From: Bdellovibrionaceae bacterium UBA2339
GTDB taxonomy: Bacteria; Bdellovibrionota; Bdellovibrionia; Bdellovibrionales; JAMPXM01
Direction of reading: 5' to 3'
NCBI GenBank assembly: GCA_002344785.1
Contig: DDUL01000033.1
Coordinates: forward strand, 116,538 to 180,537
DNA: 64,000 nt
The notes beneath the pieces are model-generated. The model searched no databases, was not told the DNA's origin, and worked only from the letters and a program-made list of their open reading frames with translations. Position numbers and translations under genes: made by a program. Shown here piece by piece: positions 34,308 to 43,921 of this stretch (the stretch's first letter is position 1; the number at the start of each line of letters is the position of its first letter).

Positions 34308-35441
34308 ATGTCGAGCACAGGCTTCAAAGGCAGTTTCGAACTCATCTCGCAACACGGTGAGCACGAGCAGGTTGTGTTTTGTCACAACAAAGACGTGGGC
34401 TTGAAGGCGATCATCGCCATTCACAACACCACTCTCGGCCCGGCACTTGGCGGCACGCGCATGTGGAATTACAAGACTGAAGAGGACGCGCTGATCGACG
34501 TGCTTCGTCTTTCCAAAGGTATGACCTACAAAGCTGCGACCGCAGGATTGAACTTAGGTGGCGGTAAAGCCGTAATCATCGGTGATTCCAAAACGCAAAA
34601 GACAGAAGGCCTATTCCGCGCTTTTGGCCGCTTCGTGAACTCATTGAATGGTCGGTACATCACTGCTGAGGACGTCGGCACCACGGTTCGGGAAATGGAG
34701 TACGTATTTGCTGAAACTCCATGGGTGACAGGTATTCCCAAAGCCATTGGTGGGTCAGGTGATCCCAGCCCCTACACAGCTCACGGTGTGCTCATGGGAA
34801 TCAAGGCTTCGGTGAAAGAGAAGCTTGGTACGGATAGCTTGAAGGGTTTGCGAATTGCGGTCCAGGGCCTTGGCAACGTGGGTTTTCACCTTGTCGAGTA
34901 TCTTGCCAAAGAGCAGTGCCAACTCATCATCTCCGACATTGATCAGGACAAAGTGAAGCGCGTCGCGGACATCTACAAAGCGCAAGTCGTAGCACCCGAT
35001 CAGATCGCGGCCATGGAGTGCGATGTGTTCGCACCTTGCGCTCTCGGCGCTGTGGTCAACGATCAGAGCTTGACCAAGTTTAAGACGCAGATCATTTGCG
35101 GAGGCGCAAATAATCAGCTGGCTGAAGCTCGTCATGGCGATGCGCTTCGTGAACTCGGCATTCTTTATGCGCCCGATTATGTGGCAAACGCCGGCGGTCT
35201 GATGAATGTCTTTGTCGAGCTTGAGGGCTATAGCCCGGACCGCGCTCTCGATAAGACCACACAGGTGTACGACAATTTGATGCGGGTCTTTACCATCGCC
35301 AAACGAGATCAAATCGGCACACATACGGCCGCGGATCGTATGGCGGAGGAACGCATTCAAACTTTGGGCAAAGTGAAGCAGTCGCACATGGGCCTATCGC
35401 ATCGCCCATTCGCCACTCTGCGCGAGATCAAAAATCGATAA
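34308..35441 (+). CDS. Leucine dehydrogenase-like amino acid dehydrogenase
   Basis: A 377-residue member of the Glu/Leu/Phe/Val dehydrogenase family. It shows LGGTRMWNY, the SKGMTYKAATAGLNLGGGKAV segment with the two catalytic Lys residues, the Asp of TAEDVGTT and the NAD-binding VQGLGNVGFHLVEYL. The size and the GGGKAVIIGD motif fit leucine dehydrogenase, which reversibly deaminates branched-chain amino acids to 2-oxo acids and so also feeds branched fatty-acid starters. GGGGAG lies 8 bases before the ATG. It is monocistronic, with a clear terminator behind it. Confidence 0.9.
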   Translation: MSSTGFKGSFELISQHGEHEQVVFCHNKDVGLKAIIAIHNTTLGPALGGTRMWNYKTEEDALIDVLRLSKGMTYKAATAGLNLGGGKAVIIGDSKTQKTEGLFRAFGRFVNSLNGRYITAEDVGTTVREMEYVFAETPWVTGIPKAIGGSGDPSPYTAHGVLMGIKASVKEKLGTDSLKGLRIAVQGLGNVGFHLVEYLAKEQCQLIISDIDQDKVKRVADIYKAQVVAPDQIAAMECDVFAPCALGAVVNDQSLTKFKTQIICGGANNQLAEARHGDALRELGILYAPDYVANAGGLMNVFVELEGYSPDRALDKTTQVYDNLMRVFTIAKRDQIGTHTAADRMAEERIQTLGKVKQSHMGLSHRPFATLREIKNR

Positions 35442-35463
35442 ATTGATTCATTTGATGAGTTAT

Positions 35464-35481
35464 TTGCGGCATTTGCCGCAA
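35464..35481 (+). repeat. 8-bp perfect hairpin TTGCGGCA
   Basis: TTGCGGCA-TT-TGCCGCAA, 22 bases after the leucine-dehydrogenase stop and just before the intrinsic terminator. The 2-base centre makes it tight as RNA; it may assist termination or be a protein site. Confidence 0.4.
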
Positions 35482-35497
35482 TGCTCCCCATTGACAG

Positions 35498-35527
35498 GGC
35501 TCGCCTCACCCGCGAGCCTTTTGTTTT
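35498..35527 (+). terminator. Intrinsic terminator after the leucine-dehydrogenase gene
   Basis: GGCTCGC, a 7-base loop, GCGAGCC, then TTTTGTTTT. This is the classic GC stem plus T-tract and closes the monocistronic unit. Confidence 0.9.
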
Positions 35528-35658
35528 GATGAATGACAAAGCTTCGAGAGCGAAATTCCGGCAAATCACTCGCGCATTGAGAAGAACGTCGTAGAGAAGA
35601 TCGTCGTGAGGAAAGTTTCCTTCAGAAAGTGTTTTAGAAAGTATTGAGGAGAAGACTC

Positions 35659-36507
35659 GTGGAGAGAACGCCCAGCACAACAACGTCCGGCAGCACTTCA
35701 CCCCAGGCACCCAAAGCCAATACGAAATTGGACAACTCAAAGCTTGAAGGCGAATTGGCGCGTATGAATGATCGCGACGGCTTTCAAGAAGTGGCGCTGC
35801 GAGCCGCAGAATGGCTCGGAAAAAATTCTTATGCTGCGAAAGTTTTGGTGGGCCTCGCTTTGGCTGCTGGACTTGGATTTGTCGGTTACCAAAAGCTTCT
35901 CGATCGATCCGAGAAGGCCGCATTTGAGGCCTTGTATCCAATCGAATCCGCTTACCAACAAAAGCGCGACGCCTTTGAACAAGCTGAGGCACCGCAAATG
36001 GGCGGAGTTAAGACCGAGGGAACAAAGGCCTCAGGCGATCTCAACAAGGACTATGGTCAACTTGTCGAAGATCTCGCGAAGTTTGCCGTTCAAAATTCCA
36101 AGACCACCGCCGGAGCCCACGCCGCCTTGATGGCCAGCGAAGCCTACCTGAAGTACGGTAAAACGGATGAAGCTCAAAAGCTCCTTTCGGATGTCGTCGG
36201 CGGAGTCCGCGCAAAAACCTTGTGGGGTGGCCTGGTGCTACTCGCGCATGGCAATGTCTTGGCTGAAGCCGACAAATGCGATGGTGCTCTGGCGAGCTAC
36301 CAAAAACTTTTGGACGCCGGAGATGGAAGCGCATCTCACTCACATCTTCGTGGCGAAGCTCAACTTCGCGCAGGACTTTGCCTGGAGAAACTTGGCCAGA
36401 AAGATCGAGCGATCGAAATGTACAAAAAGACGGTCGAGCTCAAAGAGCGCGGTGGTGTGGTTGAGCGAGCTCGGACTTTGCTGCGCGCCTTGGAGCTGGG
36501 CACGTGA
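35659..36507 (+). CDS. YfgM-like membrane-anchored TPR protein
   Basis: A 282-residue protein with a disordered Ser/Thr/Pro N-terminus, one membrane span near 58-76 (VLVGLALAAGLGFVGYQKLL) and periplasmic TPR-like helices (SEAYLKYGKTDEAQKLL, LCLEKLGQKDRAIEMYKKT). In proteobacteria YfgM sits beside BamB and assists periplasmic chaperoning; the same gene order is present here, with a 4-base overlap into bamB. I use GTG at 35659, which has AGGAG 8 bases upstream, instead of the TTG 5 codons earlier. Confidence 0.82.
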   Translation: MERTPSTTTSGSTSPQAPKANTKLDNSKLEGELARMNDRDGFQEVALRAAEWLGKNSYAAKVLVGLALAAGLGFVGYQKLLDRSEKAAFEALYPIESAYQQKRDAFEQAEAPQMGGVKTEGTKASGDLNKDYGQLVEDLAKFAVQNSKTTAGAHAALMASEAYLKYGKTDEAQKLLSDVVGGVRAKTLWGGLVLLAHGNVLAEADKCDGALASYQKLLDAGDGSASHSHLRGEAQLRAGLCLEKLGQKDRAIEMYKKTVELKERGGVVERARTLLRALELGT

Positions 36508-37727
36508 TCAAAACGAAGTTCAATTGGCGTCTACGACTGTCGATGATTGCAGGCGGCGTCTTGGCGATCGCCAATTTGAGCTGCGCGAGCGTCGGCGAAA
36601 AACTCAATCTGAGTCGGCTGCTTCCCTCAGGTGGCGCTCGGGAATTCCATCTCGAGCCACGCCTGACGCGATTTACAGGCGAAAAGGAATTCTTTGGCTA
36701 CCGTCGCATGCATCGAGCCACACCTTGGCTTGTGGGTGACGCTGTCGTCATCGCCAACGCGATCGATGGTGTTGTGAAGTACGATGCAAACTCAGGACGT
36801 GAGATTTGGCGATACAAGGTCGACGGTGGAGTCGAGGGTGGAGTGAGCGTCGCTGATCAACGCGTCTATTTTGGCGGTGGCGACGGACAAGTTGTGGCCG
36901 TCGATTTGAACTCGGGCAAAGAGCTTTGGAAATTCGCGGCGCGGGCCGAAATTCTTTCTGCGCCGAGTGTTGCCGGTGATCGTGTCTATGTGCAGACCGG
37001 AGCTGATGTCGTTCTTGCACTTGAACGAGAGTCGGGGCGACTCGCTTGGCTCTACAATCGGCAAATGACGGGAAATCTCTCGATTCGCTCGACGTCCCAA
37101 CCCACGGTTCATCAAGACCGCGTATATGCAGGATTTGCGGATGGCTTTGTTGTCGCACTCCGCGCCCGAGACGGCGCCATGCAATGGGAGAGAAAGCTTG
37201 GAAAGGCTTCTCGGTTTCGCGACGTGGACGCCACACCCGTCATTCGAGGCCAGCGCTTGTTCACGGCGAGCTTTGATGGAAGCCTCGTGGCCCTCAATCT
37301 CGAAAGCGGTGAAGTCTCTTGGCAAGTCGAATTGGGCGGCTACACGCCCGTGCGTCTGCACGAGGCAGAAAGCAAACTCTATTTCTCGACACATGACGGA
37401 CGTTTGGTTGAACTCGATGAGTCTTCAGGCAAAGTCCTTCGCGAGTTGAAGCTCAAACGTGGAATGGCAACTCGCCCGACAATTTCACCCACCGGAAATC
37501 TCATGGTTTTCGGTGAGAGCGAAGGACGCATCCAGCTCGTCAATCTCGAGAACTTTCAAAGCGTGGCCAGTTATGCCACGGGTGAAGGCGTGGTCGGGGA
37601 GCCGGTGTTTGATCGTCAGCGCCAACAGATTTGGGTGATGAGCTTGGGGGGAAATCTCCTTTCGCTGAAGCTCGATCATAAGAAAGTCGCGGAGAGGTTT
37701 CCATGGACGCGCGCTCGCAATCCTTGA
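36504..37727 (+). CDS. bamB: Outer membrane assembly lipoprotein BamB
   Basis: A 407-residue lipoprotein (signal with LAIANLSC lipobox) built of PQQ-type beta-propeller repeats, for example YDANSGREIWRYKVDGG, VDLNSGKELWKF and LNLESGEVSWQV. BamB is a subunit of the BAM complex, which inserts beta-barrel proteins in the outer membrane. Start and stop positions couple it to the YfgM-like gene upstream and place it next to a lipoprotein and an M48 protease, all envelope-related. Confidence 0.9.
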   Translation: MIKTKFNWRLRLSMIAGGVLAIANLSCASVGEKLNLSRLLPSGGAREFHLEPRLTRFTGEKEFFGYRRMHRATPWLVGDAVVIANAIDGVVKYDANSGREIWRYKVDGGVEGGVSVADQRVYFGGGDGQVVAVDLNSGKELWKFAARAEILSAPSVAGDRVYVQTGADVVLALERESGRLAWLYNRQMTGNLSIRSTSQPTVHQDRVYAGFADGFVVALRARDGAMQWERKLGKASRFRDVDATPVIRGQRLFTASFDGSLVALNLESGEVSWQVELGGYTPVRLHEAESKLYFSTHDGRLVELDESSGKVLRELKLKRGMATRPTISPTGNLMVFGESEGRIQLVNLENFQSVASYATGEGVVGEPVFDRQRQQIWVMSLGGNLLSLKLDHKKVAERFPWTRARNP

Positions 37728-38170
37728 ACATGATCGCTCAGCCCAAGCTCAAGGCTGGTGCATTCGCTGTCCTTTTCATGACATTGATTTTCGCTACCTC
37801 AATCGGCTGCGTGCAGAGACCCTGTCGAGAGCCTCGCTCTCCAGAATTGGATCAAACTAAGCGGCCTGGCGAATCGCCGTCCGTGACTGCAACCGCACCA
37901 TCAACCGAAGATCTCAGCCATTTGCCAGCTCGAGTTCGCGTTTTTAAGGCCGATGGAAGTCGTCAGTGCGACCGAAAACCCGGCATGAGCGTCGAAGTCA
38001 TGCAGCGCGAGCTCGCTGGCATCAGCGTGTACAATCAAGAAAAGAAACCTGATGGTTTGGCCCGGATTCAGCTCTGCGGCTCACCTTCGGGAATGATCAA
38101 TGTGTATGAAATCGACCGCCAGTCTCTGAAGCAAGCCGAAGAGCGTGGTTTTCGTCGATTGGAGGAGTGA
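37703..38170 (+). CDS. Small lipoprotein, unknown function
   Basis: A 155-residue lipoprotein with hydrophobic segment AVLFMTLIFATSIGC (Cys is the lipidation site), a Pro/Ser-rich linker and a compact C-terminal domain with two Cys (SRQCDRKPG and QLCGSPSG) that could form one disulfide. The ATG at 37703 has GGAGAGG 5 bases upstream but overlaps bamB by 25 bases; an ATG at 37730, just after the bamB stop, is the alternative. It is 3 bases before the M48 protease gene, so the three are one operon. Confidence 0.72.
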   Translation: MDARSQSLNMIAQPKLKAGAFAVLFMTLIFATSIGCVQRPCREPRSPELDQTKRPGESPSVTATAPSTEDLSHLPARVRVFKADGSRQCDRKPGMSVEVMQRELAGISVYNQEKKPDGLARIQLCGSPSGMINVYEIDRQSLKQAEERGFRRLEE

Positions 38171-38173
38171 GAG

Positions 38174-39217
38174 ATGAACACGGACAAAAAGGTAACAGAC
38201 TCACACCAAGCCATGTTGGAACTTGATCGATTGCTGGGGCAATTGACGGCAAGCCCATTGGGTCGTCGTCACTTTCTCGCAGCAGTTCCACTTTTGATGT
38301 CGGCTTGCGCGACCGGCGAGCGAACTCGATATCGAGAAGGTGACAACTCGGATCAGCAAATTTCGATTTCCGTAGAAGAGGAAAAGCGCATGACCCAAGA
38401 AGCACTTGTGGAAATGCGCAAGGACTATCCGCCGGTCAAAGACGCCGACTTGCAAGCCTATGTCGCCGGACTGGGCCAAAAAGTCGTGGCGGCAAATCAA
38501 CTCGAAGGTCGCCCCTACACTTATAACTTCACTGTTGTCGACGTGGCCTACGTCAATGCGTTCGCGCTTCCCGCAGGAACAATTTTTGTGACCACACCAC
38601 TGATTGCGATGGCGGATACCGAGGCCGAGCTCGTCGGCGTCATTGGTCACGAAATTGGCCATGTCAAAGCTCGCCATGCAGCCGAGCGCATCGATGCACA
38701 ACAAAAGGATAAGACGAGTTGGTTGTATGCGGTTGGCGGAGGCCTCCTGGGAGGCGCGGCAGGCTTCGGCTTAGGCAAAATGCTTTGCCCTCCTAAGGAC
38801 AATGATTGCATTTCTAAGGCGACTCAGCTGGGTGCCGTTGCGGGCGCGGGTGGAGGTTTGCTCGTTCAGAAATACAAGTTCATGGCGAACTCGCGTGAAG
38901 ATGAAATGGAAGCAGATCGAATTGGATTTAAAACAGCTGTGCAGGCAGGATATCATCCCGCCGCCGTTGGAGCTTTCTACAATAAGCTCCAGAAGATGGA
39001 AGAGGAGCGGCAAAAGGGAGGGAAGAGCATTCTCGGTTCGTTTGCGGACGCTCTCTCGACGCATCCACCAAGTCGCGAAAGAGTCGCACAAATGAACGAA
39101 ATGGCGGGATCCACTCCTGCAGGACCGAAGTCCGTCACATCGACGACTCAGTTTGATCGAATGCGTTCGCGTGCCTCGTCTCTAACGAAGGCCAAGCAAG
39201 AGCAAAAGAAGGGTTAA
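38174..39217 (+). CDS. M48-family metalloprotease lipoprotein
   Basis: A 347-residue zinc protease. The active site is HEIGHVKARH (HExxH, with Glu near 160), and the distal Glu ligand is in EMEADRIG. The N-terminus has a twin-Arg pair (GRRHFLAAVPLLMSAC) ending in a lipobox Cys, so Tat export of a lipoprotein is possible. Relatives such as BepA, LoiP and YcaL act in the periplasm on outer membrane proteins, which agrees with bamB upstream. GGAGG lies before the ATG. Confidence 0.9.
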   Translation: MNTDKKVTDSHQAMLELDRLLGQLTASPLGRRHFLAAVPLLMSACATGERTRYREGDNSDQQISISVEEEKRMTQEALVEMRKDYPPVKDADLQAYVAGLGQKVVAANQLEGRPYTYNFTVVDVAYVNAFALPAGTIFVTTPLIAMADTEAELVGVIGHEIGHVKARHAAERIDAQQKDKTSWLYAVGGGLLGGAAGFGLGKMLCPPKDNDCISKATQLGAVAGAGGGLLVQKYKFMANSREDEMEADRIGFKTAVQAGYHPAAVGAFYNKLQKMEEERQKGGKSILGSFADALSTHPPSRERVAQMNEMAGSTPAGPKSVTSTTQFDRMRSRASSLTKAKQEQKKG

Positions 39218-39229
39218 CAATCAGGACCA

Positions 39230-39255
39230 GGGGCTGCGTCCACGGCGTCAGCCCC
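39230..39255 (+). terminator. GC-rich hairpin after the protease gene
   Basis: GGGGCTG and CAGCCCC separated by 12 bases, 12 bases after the M48 stop codon. There is no T-tract, so termination is possible but not certain. Confidence 0.35.
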
Positions 39256-39339
39256 AACGTATTGGGAATTCAATTCCACACCTAAGGCTCGGAAAAAATC
39301 CGCGCGCGACAATTCAAACTCAGGATAGACTGAAAGGGC

Positions 39340-39897
39340 ATGAGCGATTCGCTTCAGCCCTCAGGTCGTCCACCCGCTAACCCGGCACGAGTGATCGGCA
39401 TGGTCATTGGGACCATGATCATCGTTGCGCTCGCCATGTTCGCGTCAACTCCCACGCATCGCGACCCACATCGCACGCCCGCGGGAATCTCAAGCGGCGC
39501 CATTCGTTCCTCGCCTCTGTTCCTTGTCGAAGCGCCTGTTGCGAACGCTGATGCTCAAAAGCAGATGGGGATTAAGGTTCGCTCCGCACAAAAAGTCCGA
39601 ATGAATTGGTCGGATCTCTATGCGCTCAAGCCCGGAGAAAGTAAGAGCTTCGCGGTTGATTTCGGGCGAGGGAGAATCACCTCCGTGGTGCTCACCAAAT
39701 CTCGGGCCGAGGTCAATGCCGGACTCCTTACTGGAAATTTTCCCGAAGATGAACGCGGCCAAGCTCGTCTCATGTATGACGCCACCGAATCCGACGAGGC
39801 CACACAGCACATGAGCGCAAGCTTTGAGTTCAAAGGCCAACGCTTTCAATTGATCGCCGTCGAACGCGATCAAGCCCTGCTCGTTGAGAACGAGTGA
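39340..39897 (+). CDS. Membrane-anchored protein, unknown function
   Basis: A 185-residue protein with one N-terminal membrane span (VIGMVIGTMIIVALAMF, about 18-34) and a periplasmic domain without Cys, predicted to be strand-rich at its end. No family was recognised. The gene is free-standing, 122 bases after the M48 gene and convergent with the 637-residue secreted protein. Confidence that the gene is real rests on the clean N-terminal span and reading-frame length. Confidence 0.65.
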   Translation: MSDSLQPSGRPPANPARVIGMVIGTMIIVALAMFASTPTHRDPHRTPAGISSGAIRSSPLFLVEAPVANADAQKQMGIKVRSAQKVRMNWSDLYALKPGESKSFAVDFGRGRITSVVLTKSRAEVNAGLLTGNFPEDERGQARLMYDATESDEATQHMSASFEFKGQRFQLIAVERDQALLVENE

Positions 39898-39935
39898 CCA
39901 CAGTCTCGACTTCCTGAGATGTTTCGAGCTTCGAA

Positions 39936-41849
39936 TTACCGATTGGTGCGCGGAGCTCTTGGCGAAGCGCTTCGCGGCGTCGCATTGAGCGGCAAATTTT
40001 CGCGAATTCGATCAAGATGATCTGCGTTCTCGCATGCACGCTCTCGACCGACGATCTTTGCATTCAATTCAAACAAGCGTTGGCGAATGATATTGCACTC
40101 TTCACAGTGGAAACGACCAGAAACTGAGGTGGGTTCACAAACCTCTCGCAGCCCGGTTCGCAACTGATCCCAGGCTTCTTGAATTCCAGGCGTATTGCGA
40201 CTTAGGAATCGGTGCGCATCGTGGGCTGTTGAAACTCTCGAACAACGAGCCGTCACATCATGTCCGCGCCCCATGCAGATCGGTGTTTGATCGTTCACCG
40301 AGCCAAACAGCAGGGGATTACAAATGCTCTGGTGAGTTCCGCAACGAAGTCGCTTTTCTCCGACTGCAACTTCTCCTGGAACCTTACAACGCTTGTCATC
40401 CGGCCGACCTGGCACGGCTTCAAGCTCACTCACGACGCCAGCAATCAAACACTTTACACCTTGAGTTCCCCAGAACTGTCGGCGGATTTGCTCCTTCGCT
40501 TCACAAACCATCGGCACAGGTGCACAGCGATCTACAGGCAATTGCTCGGGGCGAAGTTGAGGAATTTCAATTTCTCCGGCCTGAAGTTTTCTCTGTGCCT
40601 CGTCGGTCAAACAGAACCACACACCACTGGCTTCATCATGATGAGCAATCCGATCGTTCTCACCACAAGCGCCACGCTGAACTTCCATTCCCGAAAACGG
40701 ACCAAAGATCCCCGCGGGCCAATTTCTCTGGCGTCGAGCCCGCTCGGCTTCGGTGATCGGACGATTCACATCTGTCGGGGCTGCAGGTACCGGCGCGGCA
40801 GTAGGAGATGGAGACGGCGGCACCGGTGCGACCTCGCGTGCCGGCTGAGGCGGAGCCCCAGGACTCACTGGAGCCGCTGCTGCTGGCGAAGCACTTGGGG
40901 CTGGAGAGGCGGTGGCTGCGGGTGCCGTCACAGGTGGCGGTGGGGCGGAAGCCACCACTCTCGGTGGCACCAAGGGAACCGGCGGTGCAGAGGCCGCGAC
41001 TGGGGCATCCGTTCTCGGCGATTGAATTCGATTTACATCTCGTTCGTCCATTGTTGCAACGTCTTGCCAAACGCTCTGTCGAACTCGGTCACCATAGTTG
41101 CGGCCTCGACCTTCGACAACTCGACGATAGCCACCGACCGTAATCGGCAACTGGTGCTCAGCAAAGCGCTTGGCGAAGTCTTCTCGATAGTGTCGATAAT
41201 CTTCGGCGGATCGCTCACCGGTACCGACCTCGCGATGCATACGTTCCATCGTGCGGTAGTGAGACGTCATTCGCCGACGATAGTAAGCTCGGATCCACTG
41301 ACGCTGCTGTTCGTTTTGCAGCTCAATTTGTAATGCCTGGAGATTCGAGCAAGTGAAGCCAACTCCGGACACGTACTCGATTCGATACATGTTTCCAGAG
41401 TTCGGCGCACAGCGATCAAGCGTGCCTCTCACCTTTGTTTCGTAGTCATCATATTCATTCGCCGCTCGAGCTGGCTGAATCACCGACGCCTGATTGAGCC
41501 ATTGCTCAAGCCGCGCGATCATATTCTGGCGAGATTCGCGATCCAGTTTCAAACCTGAGTCGCTCAATTTCGAATCTTTGATTTTGGAAAGTTCAACGAG
41601 TAGCTCTCGCACACCTTCGATGTATTCAACTTGGCGCTGAGGCGAAAGGCGGGAAAGTTCTGAATAGGTGAGAAGTGTCGGCTCGCGATTCGTCGCTTGT
41701 TTTGGCGACGAGTTCGCCCAAGCTGACATCGACTGTGATCCCATCAACAATGCCAACAACACAGAGCCAGCACACAGGCGTCGACCGACGGCCAGCGACC
41801 GCAAATTGTTCCACTGTCTCAAAATGAGATGCTTCAGGGAATCCCGCAC
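39936..41849 (-). CDS. Secreted multidomain protein with Pro/Ala linker and Cys-rich C-terminus
   Basis: A 637-residue protein with a signal peptide (LCAGSVLLALLMGSQSMSAWA). Residues about 50-280 are a helical, charged domain containing EYDDYETKVRGTLD. About 280-370 is a low-complexity Pro/Ala/Val linker. The remainder holds about 15 cysteines in a spaced pattern (RGACGEND, RCAPVPMVC, RLRCGTHQSIC, HCEEC), likely disulfide-bonded. No family was recognised. The start is GTG; the ribosome binding site is not clear. It is the last of a series of minus-strand secreted-protein genes and lies 127 bases downstream of the deacetylase. Confidence 0.78.
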   Translation of the reverse strand: MRDSLKHLILRQWNNLRSLAVGRRLCAGSVLLALLMGSQSMSAWANSSPKQATNREPTLLTYSELSRLSPQRQVEYIEGVRELLVELSKIKDSKLSDSGLKLDRESRQNMIARLEQWLNQASVIQPARAANEYDDYETKVRGTLDRCAPNSGNMYRIEYVSGVGFTCSNLQALQIELQNEQQRQWIRAYYRRRMTSHYRTMERMHREVGTGERSAEDYRHYREDFAKRFAEHQLPITVGGYRRVVEGRGRNYGDRVRQSVWQDVATMDERDVNRIQSPRTDAPVAASAPPVPLVPPRVVASAPPPPVTAPAATASPAPSASPAAAAPVSPGAPPQPAREVAPVPPSPSPTAAPVPAAPTDVNRPITEAERARRQRNWPAGIFGPFSGMEVQRGACGENDRIAHHDEASGVWFCLTDEAQRKLQAGEIEIPQLRPEQLPVDRCAPVPMVCEAKEQIRRQFWGTQGVKCLIAGVVSELEAVPGRPDDKRCKVPGEVAVGEKRLRCGTHQSICNPLLFGSVNDQTPICMGRGHDVTARCSRVSTAHDAHRFLSRNTPGIQEAWDQLRTGLREVCEPTSVSGRFHCEECNIIRQRLFELNAKIVGRERACENADHLDRIRENLPLNATPRSASPRAPRTNR

Positions 41850-41976
41850 AAGGTCTTATCGGCCTCGAAACGTCTCCACTTAAGACGAAAGCCCAACTCA
41901 ACAATTTATCTACATTTAATTGGCTCTAGAATTCGAAGCCGATTCGAAAGCTCAATTCAAGCAAATGAGGGATGTC

Positions 41977-43137
41977 TCAGGGGTGTTGTTGATGATGCAC
42001 CAATTCTCGAATGCCTCGAAATGGTAGGGGAATGGCCCGAGCCCGCCAGAGTCGATCAAAGGCACTCCAGCCCGCCGGCTCATTGCCGTTGGCATGAAGT
42101 AGAATCAGGCTGCCATCGCGTGGCCTTTGACCCTTGGCCAGCCAGGCCTCGCTGCCAAGTGCGATCAGCCCGTAGTCCCCCAATCTCTGGAGCAAACTCG
42201 AATTGCCGACCAGTCCTGGGAAGCGAAAGAACACCGAGGGCCGTCCACCCATTTCGATCAGTTGTCGTTCGGCAAGAAAGATTTCGCGATAGACATCAAC
42301 CCCTTCCGTCAGCAAAAAATTCTCCGAAGCATCGACGCCTCGACGATAGGGATGTGAATAAGAATGATTGATCCATTCGATCTGCAAACGCCCTTGTAAC
42401 TCAAGTTGCTGAAGCCATTGAAACTCGGTCACATGTCTTTGCAGCCAAAGTCCGGAGTAGGCCAATCCCAACTTCACCGGCACTTGCGAGGAATTGTCGA
42501 TGATTCGTTGAATCGCGTCGCGATCAAATGCAGCTCGAGACGGACACAAATCGGCTGTCAAAAAACTTCCTTGGATCGGTATCAAAGCGCGAGTCAATCC
42601 AAGATTGAGCCGCACATGACCGCCATCACCTAAAGCCAAAGAATTTTCGAGCGCGCGACCATAAGGGCTTTGTCGCCACATGTTTCGCATCGCCGACTGA
42701 CAACGCAAACAAGTCTCGAGCTCAAACTGCGTCGACAAAGTCACCGGATGCACGGTGAGCAAATATCGGCGACCTTGACTCTGCAGACTTCGAATCGCAA
42801 TTCGGTGGACTCGATCAACACCCTCGCAGATCGCAGAAATTCCCTGATAAGATTCCAAACGACCGGGGAGGGAAGGCGGGAATGGGCCTTCACATGCATG
42901 CGCCGGCCCCCGTGTCGCAAGATCTCTCGCCGTCCGGCTCGCTATGGGCGCTTGCTGAATCAAGCTCTGACGTGCCATGGAGTTGACCCACGGAAATTGC
43001 CAATCTCGTCGCAAATTTTCCGTCAGCGAATCCTGCCGATCAACCTCCGGTCGGAGACTTGTCGCGAAGGCCAGATGGGGCGCAATGGCCAAACTCATGT
43101 AAGCCGCGGCCAGCGCGACGCGAAGGATTCTTTGCAT
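41977..43137 (-). CDS. Secreted polysaccharide deacetylase-like protein (NodB fold)
   Basis: A 386-residue protein with a signal peptide. NodB-type motifs occur in order: TADLCPS (metal-binding Asp), INHSYSHPY (His-x3-His), FFRFPG and LILLHANGN. Family members remove acetyl groups from amino sugars of peptidoglycan or polysaccharide. The N-terminal 150 residues, with several Cys, are not part of the usual domain. I use the ATG at 43137, one codon inside a TTG. Substrate is unknown; cell-wall or the amino-sugar polymer of this strain are both possible. Confidence 0.82.
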   Translation of the reverse strand: MQRILRVALAAAYMSLAIAPHLAFATSLRPEVDRQDSLTENLRRDWQFPWVNSMARQSLIQQAPIASRTARDLATRGPAHACEGPFPPSLPGRLESYQGISAICEGVDRVHRIAIRSLQSQGRRYLLTVHPVTLSTQFELETCLRCQSAMRNMWRQSPYGRALENSLALGDGGHVRLNLGLTRALIPIQGSFLTADLCPSRAAFDRDAIQRIIDNSSQVPVKLGLAYSGLWLQRHVTEFQWLQQLELQGRLQIEWINHSYSHPYRRGVDASENFLLTEGVDVYREIFLAERQLIEMGGRPSVFFRFPGLVGNSSLLQRLGDYGLIALGSEAWLAKGQRPRDGSLILLHANGNEPAGWSAFDRLWRARAIPLPFRGIRELVHHQQHP

Positions 43138-43279
43138 CAAACTATGTTAACCCACATCACAGATTGGGCGCGAGATCTCCTAGGTCGAGGCGTGACGAAC
43201 ACGCTTTGATCTCGGCATCAAGAATTCGTCCTGCGAATCTGGCTCGACAATATGCAAAGATCCTCCAACACTAAAGTCC

Positions 43280-43756
43280 ATGAACCATGCCAAACAAATC
43301 AGATGGGAAAAGATTGAAACCTCGCCACAGCCCACGGCGATCCAGAGCCTTGTTGGGCTACCGCGCGCGGATCAACTCCATCATCAACTTCGGCGAGAAA
43401 TTTTGTTGCGTTGGCCGGATCCCAATCCTGAAACTTGGCTATTCACAATTGAGAATGAAACATCGGGCGAGCGAGCCGACAAAGATCAATTGATCGCAGG
43501 CCTCAAAGGTTTTCGCCATTGGAACTGGTTTTATCTCACGCATTTGTGGGTAGCTCCAGAAGCTCGCCATCAAGGACTCGCTCGAGATCTCATCGAAGAA
43601 CTCATTCGACGAAGCCGCGATGAAAAGCTCGCGGGAGTCTATGTCGATACCTTTGATGCCGAGAGCCTCTACGAGAAACTGGGCTTCAAGATCCTCGGGA
43701 AACTCGCAAACTTTCCCGAAGGGGGAGTCCGAACTTGGCTGTATCTCAAGTTTTGA
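43280..43756 (+). CDS. GNAT-family N-acetyltransferase
   Basis: A 158-residue acetyl-CoA-dependent acetyltransferase. The CoA-binding motif A is LWVAPEARHQGLARDLIEEL (about 90-109), followed by a strand and YEKLGFKILG. Substrate cannot be told. It is the only plus-strand gene among several minus-strand secreted-protein genes, with a 140-base gap on its 5' side. Confidence 0.9.
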   Translation: MNHAKQIRWEKIETSPQPTAIQSLVGLPRADQLHHQLRREILLRWPDPNPETWLFTIENETSGERADKDQLIAGLKGFRHWNWFYLTHLWVAPEARHQGLARDLIEELIRRSRDEKLAGVYVDTFDAESLYEKLGFKILGKLANFPEGGVRTWLYLKF

Positions 43757-43921
43757 GAAGAGTTCGGTCAGCCCAACGAGGAGGTCTCGCCCAGCCTACT
43801 TGTTTTGCTGATAAGTAATATTATGTTGTTGTGACTGGGTCTTGGTTGCGAAACTATTCGACCAAATCTAACCATTTCGATTTGGATCAACAAGGACCGA
43901 CAACCACTCAAGTGAGCCAGC

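Noticed and set aside
35357..35992. 211-codon minus-strand open frame near the YfgM-like gene
   Set aside because: Crosses a strong terminator and the coding strand of two recognised genes.
40260..41333. 357-codon plus-strand open frame
   Set aside because: Antisense shadow of the Pro/Ala-rich and Cys-rich minus-strand gene; composition is Arg/Ser-heavy without domain logic.
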